Both the position numbers and the translations under genes were made by a program. The notes below the pieces were generated by a model that was not told the DNA's origin, made no database searches, and worked only from the letters and a program-made list of their open reading frames with translations. A DNA stretch of 56,259 nt from Guillardia theta CCMP2712. Taxonomy: Eukaryota > Cryptophyceae > Pyrenomonadales > Geminigeraceae. The stretch lies in the NCBI RefSeq assembly GCF_000315625.1, contig NW_005434660.1:102325-158583 (forward strand). The letters run 5' to 3'. Below, in pieces: positions 49,279-56,259 of the stretch (within the stretch, counting starts at the first letter, position 1; each line of letters begins with the position of its first letter).

Positions 49279-50125
49279 TGAAGATCAGATGGTATTGATC
49301 CTGGTTCCGAAGTTCAGTACTCTTAAAGTTGATTTGCACGGTTTGTCAGAACTTGGCGTATCTAGTCCATTTGCACGTACCGTACTGTACTAGTACCGTA
49401 GCGGCGGCGCCGTAGCGGCGGCGGCGCCGACACTCGCCTTCCGGACTCCGGGGCCGAATCATCGGTCTACTAGGCTAGTACCCGGGCGGCCCGACGGTCT
49501 CAGTTGGGACTCACAGAGTCAAGCGTCTCAGTAGTGAGCCTGAAGTTTTTAGTACCGTAGTACGGGCCCGGCTTCCGACTCGCCGGGACTCGGGAGCCCG
49601 GAGTCCGAGGCCGGACGGTCCGGAGGCGGTCATCCGATCGGATCCGAGTCGGAGTATCCGATCGGGATGCGCTTGCATGATGCGGGGGTAGGTACTTAAG
49701 ATTTGGTTGAGTTAAAAAGCATGATGGGTACTATGCACATCCAGGATCCTTATTTGAACTTAGTGCAACACATATATGATAGAGGAATCTGGGCTGATAA
49801 TCCATGGATGAAAAGAAATTCGGGGGTAGGGGTAGGTAATAATAGGGTGGGGGGTCAGTGTTGAAAATAGAAGAACGGGTTGTAGTCGGAAATGCCAGAA
49901 GGAAAGAACAAACCAGATGGCAAAGGATGGCAGCGGGGGCGTTGAGATACGCGATCTTGAAAGGAGAAGAATGTAGATGAGCATCTTCGAAGAAAATTTC
50001 CTTGCATCTTGAAGTGTTATTCCTCGAAGCTCTCCATCCATCGACATCGGCGTTGACATTCAGGACTGCCGCAATTGTTGTGCTGCTGTAGTCTCATACA
50101 ACATTGACAACTTTCGTTGGGTAGC
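49279..50125. other. Intergenic region with GC-rich CpG block
   Basis: About 49375-49680 is a GC-rich block with CCGTAGCGGCGGCG-like repeats and palindromic GATCCGAGTC/CCGATCGGATC words, without protein coding potential. No clear copy of the dispersed terminus is beside it. The rest is AT-rich; minus-strand frames at 49760-50404 were not accepted. Confidence 0.5.
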
Positions 50126-50843
50126 ATGGCCGACAAGGGTATGAATGATCATCATGGTTCTGAGGAAACTGAAACATGTATCCCGAATCATCAGCAGAAC
50201 ATGGAAAACCAGATTCGCCCATTGATATCTGCACATGGATGGGATTTTGTACCCCAAAGAAGGGCCAGTCGGTGAATTATCCTCTTGTATGTGGGGAAGT
50301 AAACATTGTGACTGGCGTTCGTAGGATTTGAATGGCAAGTTCAACTCAAGGCAAGCCGGAATAGGAGTGATTCTGGGCCTGAACGCAAACAACTCCCTCT
50401 TCATTCATACGGTCGAAAAAAATCCTGGCTAACTCTATCCAAAGTTTGTGACGGATGTGTTGACAGGTCTGCCCAAAGGGCAGCTCCGACGGATATCTGA
50501 GGAAAGGAGACATCTTGATTGCCATAGGTTGTGATGTGCCTGCGAAGAGGATCTGTGTGAAAGATGCTGCAGAGAATGAAGATGTGTCAAGCAAGTCTGC
50601 TTCGAGTGTTGCGAATCTTCTACTCGGCCCCGAGGGTAGCCAAATTGACATCACAGTCATGAGAGGCAGCGATGGTTCTGTACATGATCAAGAATTCCTT
50701 TCCTTCTGCCTCACAAGGAAGAAAACCGACGCCGCTACTGCGAGGTATACGATAGCTTCGAGCATTCTTCTTGTCATGTTACGACGTGCAGGCATGCGAT
50801 ACGCAAAGCTGTCAATGAAAGAAACCTTGCCTACAAATCATAA
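50126..50843 (+). CDS. PDZ-domain protein
   Basis: The final exons are good: a piece at about 50323-50393 (NSRQAGIGVILGLNANNSLF), then about 50479-50744 (GSSDGYLRKGDILIAIGCDV ... SVANLLLGPEGSQIDITVMR) and 50792-50843 (RHAIRKAVNERNLAYKS, stop TAA). They spell a PDZ fold: carboxylate-binding G-I-G-V loop, GD-I-L-x-I-x-G core and GPEGSxIxITVxR last strand. An insert of about 15 residues lies between the core and the GPEG strand. The proposed first exon from ATG 50126 (MADKGMNDHHGSEETE) is plausible, but its donor does not join in phase with the next exon as I read it, so the 5' end is uncertain. PDZ domains bind protein C-termini. Total about 170 residues. No protease domain is seen. Confidence 0.6.
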
Positions 50844-51090
50844 TCTAGTTCTTAATTTAGATGTGAATGGTTTCATCAAGAGGCAAGTGTTGTTCAAGTG
50901 GAGGAAACCTGTTCCGCGGACTTCAAATCATGTCCAGGACAAGTGAAGTCCTGAATATTTCATGGTTGTTTGAATGTTTCAGAAAATACTTGAACACACA
51001 GGACAACCAAGGCCTTCAAAACTGTTTTAATACTACAAGCTCAGAAATAATGACACAACGTCCTAACGTGTTCGTGTTGAATTGTACAAA

Positions 51091-51600
51091 TCATTCTCTT
51101 GCTAATAAACATAAATCTATGCAGGCCTTGTTTCGAACTAACCTTGAGCTTGCATCTCGAAAGTTTGACCGCATGTGAAGATCTTTCATGCTGGCTTTCA
51201 AATCACCGATATGCATATCACGGCTGCTCAGTTTGCCAAGAGCTTGTTCGATCTCTGCATGTTCCACCTCCGACTGCCAACGTGTGACAGCCAGTGAACA
51301 GGTATATCTTAGGAACTCATCCCCAATAAAGTGCCTTTCCACTCCCCGCGCATCGCATTCTGCATTTGAGCAGGCCTTTTCTCCCTGACAGCAACATTGT
51401 TGGGGAGATTCCGATCGTTTTCCGTTTCTCATGATCCCGCAGTCACGACCAAGGGGGTCGTTGTAGATCTTCATATTCGGCATCGGGCAGCAGCGCAAGT
51501 ATGTGATCGACTGACCTACGGCCTTGCTAGGGTTTGAACCTCTGCAATTAGACGCTCCACCAGAGGAAAAGTCTTGACTGTACTTCTGAATAGTTTGCAT
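51091..51600 (-). CDS. Hypothetical protein, weak support
   Basis: A 169-residue open frame from an ATG at 51600. The second half has a protein-like helical composition (SLAVTRWQSEVEHAEIEQAL, KLSSRDMHIGDLKASMKDLH). The first half is Cys-rich but without a clear motif (QQCCCQGEKACSNAECDARG). No introns were needed. It does not overlap any better candidate. Family not recognised; it could be a chance frame. Confidence 0.35.
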   Translation of the reverse strand: MQTIQKYSQDFSSGGASNCRGSNPSKAVGQSITYLRCCPMPNMKIYNDPLGRDCGIMRNGKRSESPQQCCCQGEKACSNAECDARGVERHFIGDEFLRYTCSLAVTRWQSEVEHAEIEQALGKLSSRDMHIGDLKASMKDLHMRSNFRDASSRLVRNKACIDLCLLARE

Positions 51601-53611
51601 GCCTTCTGAGCTCAGACCGCACCAAACGTGTTCGACGGGCTTTCACAACAGCACACCATCTAACAGCTTCAATCAGTGTCTAGATCCAGTCAAGTGTTTC
51701 CAGGTTCCAGACTCTTGAAAAGCCAACAAACCGCTGCAAGCGATTTACGACCCTCAAAGAAAAATTGGTTGCAGGAAAAATTTGTTCGCAACCAAAGGTT
51801 TGACTTCGAGATCCCCCCCAGCAAATACAACAGCCTCCTTTAAGACTGAAAGCAGTCGGCTCAAACAAAATTCAAGACAGTCAGCAGAAAAAGTCGCTCA
51901 GGAGGACTTGCCGCTTTCTGACTTCTCACTTGCAGCCACCACAAGCGAAAGGCAGCTCACGTACACCCCGATCCACAGGACTCAGCAAACCTCTTAGCTT
52001 ACGACGGAGGAACAGATCAAGAGAGATGGTGAGGGGGAGGAGGAGAGAGGAGGATGCAGGGGCGATCACTACAAATCGAGGCTGCGGCTACACCATGCAC
52101 TCCTGGCCTCATCTGAAGCACCTCCCCTCTTCTTTGTACCACCCCCACCCACCCCAAGCAAACCAGCTACTCTACAACCACCCTACTCGAAATCGACCTC
52201 TTGGGAGCATGTTAACTCCGTTTTCAGCAGGGTACCCAGTAGCTGCTTATTTCATATCATGTCAATTGAAATATGCATTCAAGACAGGTCAGGATTGTAG
52301 CTCCTCTGCAGGGGCCTCCACTCACCCCAGTACTGAATAGCACCCCCCCACCCCCACCGTTTAGCCCTATTAAGCAGATCACCCCCACCCCTCTGGTAGC
52401 CTCCATGGGCAGACGAATCCACCGGTGACCGTCTTAAAATTGTAAAACCAAACTTGTTGCGGAGTTCTTTCAAATACGTACCTGTTCTGAAACATACCTA
52501 TCCACCACCCCCTACAAGACATCCCGTTGTGTACCCCCACCCCTTGTTTTCCATCCAACATCATACGCAAAACTGTGCCACTCATTTTCTAACCAGGTAC
52601 CACTACCCCCTTAGTAAAACATGTTATTAGACACCTGTTCGCCCTTCTGTGGTCACGAGGGGCTCCATTCTGTCTTAAAGGAGCAGAAGACCACTACCCC
52701 CTCTAAACGCTAAAATCTTTCTACATACCCGGTGCTCTCTACAGATTTCTCTGGGAAACATTACCGGTTCTTTTTGCAAAGGAACCAAGGGTGCATTTCC
52801 TGGGGAGATTGGAGGAGATTCCAGAAGATAACGGCTTCCCGCCGGCCTCCATTTGCTATAAGTGTATTTTAGCAATAACAACAAAATTAAACTAGTACGC
52901 AAGTAGTTTTAAAAGTCGGGGTCGCGGTATCCTGTGACCACTCCGGCAATATGACGGACATATTGGTTTCACACCATTTTGAACGCCCGGCCGCTAGGAG
53001 ACACTCAAAGACCTCGGATCATGTAGTAAGTCTGTGATGAAAAGGAATTATTTCGAACTCCTATATGTCCAAAAGGTGTGTTTTAATGATCACGACCTTG
53101 TGTTGTATCGAACTGGTCACGTGGCCCGTAATAAATTTCCCCTTGTTCATAACCAGCGTAACGGTGTAACGGCGGTTTCCATCGCAATGACTGCCACAAC
53201 TGTAACCGTCCATGGTTGTTGTAACGATACGTACAACGTCCCAGCTTCTGGTCCCGCAGCTAACGACTCTCCCTCCCTCCCTCCCTGCCTAGTAACGCCT
53301 CCCTCCCTCCCTCCCTCCCTGCGTACTTCACTCCGTCCCTGCGTACTTCCCTCCGTCGTCCCTCCCTCCCTTCCTCCTCCCTTTCATGTGCTTGCAGTAT
53401 AGTTGTACATCATTGGGGTAAAGTGGGAAGATCGGGATGCAGATGGCTATCCATACCTGCTAGGGCAAGAAATTTCTCCTTCCTACCAGGGCTGATATAC
53501 AAAACTCATGAGAATGCCCGAAGATGAAATCCTTTGATTGAATTCCTTTGACTCCGTCGGGAATTCGGAGGAAAGTCCGTGCTTGACGTCCTCTCTTTGA
53601 GGAACGTAGGA
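51601..53611. other. Long gene-poor region with ACCCC-rich stretches
   Basis: No gene accepted over 2 kb. About 52110-52620 is rich in CACCCC/TACCCCC words, similar in style to 21.5-21.9 and (reversed) 42.75-42.93 kb. About 53265-53380 is CCCT-rich. Open frames here have skewed, unlikely compositions. Confidence 0.5.
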
Positions 53612-54115
53612 ATGGCGATGCCCAGCGCATGCAGCGGGTGTGGTATCATCTTGAACAGACTCGCGACAGACGAATCGCACTGCAGTATGCACGACATGTA
53701 CGCCCTCAATGGTTTCTTCACCTGTTGTGTGTGTGCGAGGAATGGCGGTTGGCAATTCTTTGAGAGCAGTGCCTGCGCCTCCTGCAAGTCAAGAGCTGAA
53801 CATATTCATCTGCAGAAGGAGCACAGCGTTGCCGCGCCTGCTAATCCTGTCAAGGAGTATCCTTCACTCTCCAAGCTGAGGGAGAACTCCTTGACGCCCC
53901 TTGCGCGTCAGGAACGATTCGAGCACATGCAGGCTAGGGTCCGCCAGAAGGTGATGGAGAAGCTGAACCCCAGGAAAGACACGGAAGTCATAAGCACCAG
54001 GAGGACTTCCAGTATGGGCTCAAACATGAGCTCGACGTCGTCGAGGAGAAGGGCTCGACGACTGAAAGCCCTCACACCAGATAAACGAGGGGAGCAGAGT
54101 GACTCTAGCGCTTGA
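53612..54115 (+). CDS. Small Cys/His-rich protein, possible zinc finger, with basic Ser-rich tail
   Basis: Intronless, 167 residues, from the first ATG at 53612 (MAMPSACSGCGIIL) to a stop ending at 54115. The first 60 residues hold regularly spaced Cys and His: CSGCG, HCSMHD, FFTCCVCARNGG and SACASCKSR, enough for one or two zinc sites, somewhat LIM- or RING-like in spacing but not assignable. The remainder is charged and basic (RARVRQKVMEKLNPRKD) with a Ser/Thr/Arg tail (SSTSSRRRARRLKALT). No family recognised; nucleic-acid or protein binding is a guess. Confidence 0.6.
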   Translation: MAMPSACSGCGIILNRLATDESHCSMHDMYALNGFFTCCVCARNGGWQFFESSACASCKSRAEHIHLQKEHSVAAPANPVKEYPSLSKLRENSLTPLARQERFEHMQARVRQKVMEKLNPRKDTEVISTRRTSSMGSNMSSTSSRRRARRLKALTPDKRGEQSDSSA

Positions 54116-54171
54116 GATCCCGGAGACGAATTAGCTGTAGCAAATGCGTTGCCAGCTGAGTGTGTTTTCCT

Positions 54172-54320
54172 CAAGTTGTACTTCTACACTGAGTAATCTC
54201 GAGTTGTACTTGTTGATGTACACTGAGTGATCTCAAGTTGCACTTCTTGTCTTGTACACTGAGCCGACTGAAGTCTCGAAATCTAGTGGAATATTTTACT
54301 CTATTGGAATATTTTACTCA
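54172..54320 (+). repeat. Imperfect tandem repeats downstream of the Cys-rich gene
   Basis: About three diverged units built on AGTTGTACTT...TACACTGAGT (about 54174-54265), followed by a 15-base doublet TGGAATATTTTACTC (about 54287-54318). They lie in the 442-base gap before the DnaJ gene, most likely in 3' UTR sequence. The rest of the gap holds a purine-rich tract at about 54395-54440 and no gene. Confidence 0.75.
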
Positions 54321-54557
54321 CAATCACTTGAGTAATAATGTACGTGTCAGCCTCACGCGATGAGGGGCTGGGGAGGGCGAGGTGACATGGGGCGGTGAGG
54401 AGGAGGCGGAGCGAGAGAGGAGGAGGAGGAGGAGAGAGGTGAAAACTATGAGGAGAGCCGAGATCTGCAACGACGTCCACCTGCTGTCAGGCAAGCAAGG
54501 CCATCAGTAGACTTGTTCTCTTCCTGAGCATCAGGAGATTGGTTCCTTCCATCCATC

Positions 54558-55214
54558 ATGTCGGTTCAGCAGATGTCTCGCAGAGATGCTGCAGACATTC
54601 TTGGAATCCGTGAAGACGCTTCTGTGAGAGCGATCAAGATGGCATACCGCAAACTGGCGATCAAATGGCACCCGGACAAGAACCCGGGGGACGAGGACGC
54701 GACCGCGATGTTCCAGATGATCGGCAACGCGTACGAGACCCTCTGCAGGGAGCGGCAGATCGTGTGTGAGTTCTTCTCCTCGGAGGACTTCCTGTACGCG
54801 GCAGACGAGGGAGACTTGGAGGAGGTGCAGGCGCTGCTCGAGGCAGACGTGGACATCTTCACTACCAACAAGTGGGCGTTCACGGCGCTCCACAAGGCGG
54901 CCCAGAGGGGGCACTGGAGGATCTGTGAGGTCCTGTGCTCCCATCCTGCTGGGCCGAACCTGGTGAAGAAGCAGATCAGGCTAGGGGGGAGCACAGCCCT
55001 GCATCTGGCAGCGGAGAAGGGGCACTTCAGGGTGATCGAAGTGCTCCTGCGCTGCTGCTCCTCTCCTGATTTCATCAACACCAAGGACAGGAACACCGGC
55101 ATGTCGGCCATGCAGATCGCGCAAGATCGGTTGGCAAAGAGCATCAAGTATGGAGGGAACGTGGGGTCAGACCAGATGGTCGTCGACCTGCTGCAGAGAT
55201 ATGGAGCTGAGTGA
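54558..55214 (+). CDS. DnaJ (J-domain) protein with ankyrin repeats
   Basis: Intronless, 218 residues, from ATG 54558 to the stop at 55214. The J domain is residues about 8-70: AADILGIREDASVRAIKMAY, RKLAIKWHPDKNPGDEDATA with the intact HPD motif needed to stimulate Hsp70 ATPase, then FQMIGNAYETLC. Ankyrin repeats follow: EDFLYAADEGDLEEVQALLE, KWAFTALHKAAQRGHWRICE, GGSTALHLAAEKGHFRVIEV, and a last half repeat MSAMQIAQDRLA. No Gly/Phe region, zinc finger or membrane segment, so a class C (DNAJC-type) co-chaperone. The likely role is bringing ankyrin-bound clients to cytosolic Hsp70. Lack of introns is unusual among the neighbours. Confidence 0.92.
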   Translation: MSVQQMSRRDAADILGIREDASVRAIKMAYRKLAIKWHPDKNPGDEDATAMFQMIGNAYETLCRERQIVCEFFSSEDFLYAADEGDLEEVQALLEADVDIFTTNKWAFTALHKAAQRGHWRICEVLCSHPAGPNLVKKQIRLGGSTALHLAAEKGHFRVIEVLLRCCSSPDFINTKDRNTGMSAMQIAQDRLAKSIKYGGNVGSDQMVVDLLQRYGAE

Positions 55215-55291
55215 AGCTGACGAGGTGGAGGAAAGGAGGAAATGGGCAGGGGGAGGAGGCGGAGGAAGAGCTCTTGTTTCCAGCTACGCTT

Positions 55292-56259
55292 TCATGTCCT
55301 TAATGACAGGATGTGGTTGGCTAGATCTGGTTTGCGCCATTCTCGCGCAAAGTCGGCGACCTGGAGGAGGGTGAGATGGAGCCCGAGGAGGTGGAGGAGG
55401 CACCTGGCTGAGGAAGTGTCGCACGATGTTGGGCTCTCCTCGCAGACGCTCCAGGCGCTTCAGCAGGATCTTGGTCTGTTTGCACGCGCAGTCAGGACAG
55501 GGAGGAAGAGGAACGTCGTCAGACCTGCTGGGCCTTGCCCCGCACAAGCTTGAGCATCGCGAGCTTGAGGCTTACCCTGCTGAATATCAACGGATTGAAA
55601 GTATGGTGTTGTTGATGACGGTGAACAAAAGAAGAGAAGGAGGTGGAGGAGGGAGGAAGGGAGAGAGGAAGACATCGGGGACGAGGGAGCAGGGCCCCAC
55701 GCTGAGATTGGAGGGCTGAGGAGTGAAGAGAGATAGTGAATACGCGAAGGAAAGAAACTCGCCTGTTCTCCTTGCTCAGAAAGTCGGACTCGTCGACTGA
55801 AGAAGAAGTTCGTAGAGAGTTGGACTGAACAATCTGTGAGCCACAAAAGGAAGGAACATGGAAAGAGGGAAAGGGGAGGAAGGGGAAGGGAAGGGAGAGA
55901 GGAGGAAGGGGAAGGGAAGGGAGAGGGGAGGAAGGGGAAGGGAAGGGAGAGGGGGGAAAGGAGGAGAAGTCACCATCTTGACATCTGTGGAATCAGATGA
56001 AGCATTTGTTGGCTTTGCTCCAGGGCGTGCGATGGCTCTGCGATGTTACTTAGCTGGTGAGGGCAGGGAAGGGGAGAGGAGAGTAGCAGAGAGGAGGAGC
56101 TGGGAGCAAGTGAGGGAAGGAGGAGGGAAGGAGGAGGCAGAGAGAAGCTGCAGCGACACCTTGCCGTCGCTGTCTTATCAGGAGCAGGGCTGCAGTCTCT
56201 GGTCAGGCGGAGCAAGGAGACAGCCACGTCGCTGCTGACCTCGTCTCCCTCGAGGAGGC
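55292..56259 (-). CDS. C-terminal part of an unknown multi-exon protein (partial at right edge)
   Basis: Exons in transcription order: from the right edge to about 56166 (GDEVSSDVAVSLLRLTRDCS), about 56055-55980 (LSNIAEPSHALEQSQQMLHL), about 55833-55765 (QSNSLRTSSSVDESDFLSKE), about 55593-55525 (SLKLAMLKLVRGKAQQ), 55404-55475 (TKILLKRLERLRGEPNIVRH) and 55292-55360 (VADFAREWRKPDLANHILSL, stop). The last three join in phase with 42-49-base introns. The end is helical and basic. No family recognised. The gene is convergent with the DnaJ gene, 77 bases between stop codons. Confidence 0.55.

Noticed and set aside
51480-51570. Possible tRNA because of a GGTTTGAACC-like T-loop
   Set aside because: On the minus strand the T-stem does not pair (AGAGG against CCTAG), and no acceptor stem or anticodon arm could be drawn.

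Overview
The window looks like nuclear DNA of a eukaryotic alga, and a cryptophyte such as Guillardia theta is my best guess (inference). The reasons are: nearly every gene is broken by short GT-AG introns, often only 43-50 bases long; there are many trinucleotide and longer microsatellites; the proteins are eukaryotic (CCT1, BIRC6-type E2, DENND10, a MAK/ICK/MOK kinase, MORN, RING-CH); and one gene (39267-41166) starts with a signal peptide followed by a transit peptide with Phe at the predicted cleavage site, the form used by algae with red-type secondary plastids. Exon borders were worked out by hand from splice signals, reading phase and family resemblance, so single borders may be off by a base or more.

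Layout. 1-3652 (+): 3' part of a multi-exon, possibly HEAT-repeat protein. 3906-9183 (-): BIRC6-type ubiquitin-conjugating enzyme, clear at its C-terminus. 9195-10871 (-): membrane-anchored protein of unknown function. 10930-11880: GC-rich and dispersed-repeat island. 11883-13573 (-): MORN-repeat protein. 13799-15969 (-): RING-CH zinc finger joined to a UPF0301/AlgH-like domain. 16859-17815 (+): divergent nucleoside diphosphate kinase. 18423-20877 (-): complete CCT1 chaperonin gene in 17 exons. 22346-23553 (+): class V aminotransferase. 24210-26276 (+) and 26281-30920 (-): ankyrin protein and large TPR-like protein, convergent with stop codons four bases apart. 31674-33320 (+): RCK-family kinase. 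33953-34617 (-): coiled-coil, proline-rich protein. 35384-37595 (+): DENND10-like gene. 37794-38516 and 41751-42524 (both -): two paralogues with a shared helix-turn-helix-like domain, on either side of a plastid aldo/keto reductase (39267-41166, +). 44696-45979 (-): Zn(II)2Cys6 plus PAS-like regulator. 47363-49278 (+): HAD-family phosphatase. 50126-50843 (+): PDZ protein. 51091-51600 (-): weak hypothetical. 53612-54115 (+): Cys-rich protein. 54558-55214 (+): DnaJ-ankyrin protein. 55292-56259 (-): partial gene of unknown function.

The genes do not form a pathway. Several deal with protein quality control and ubiquitin (CCT1, DnaJ-ankyrin, BIRC6-type E2, RING-CH), others with membrane traffic or cilia (DENND10, RCK kinase). 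The gaps between genes carry a dispersed repeat with a conserved end (copies near 11.7, 39.1, 43.9, 44.3, 46.7 and 47.0 kb), usually beside very GC-rich blocks. This is the best candidate for an undescribed mobile element. The other leading candidate for novelty is the RING-CH/UPF0301 fusion.
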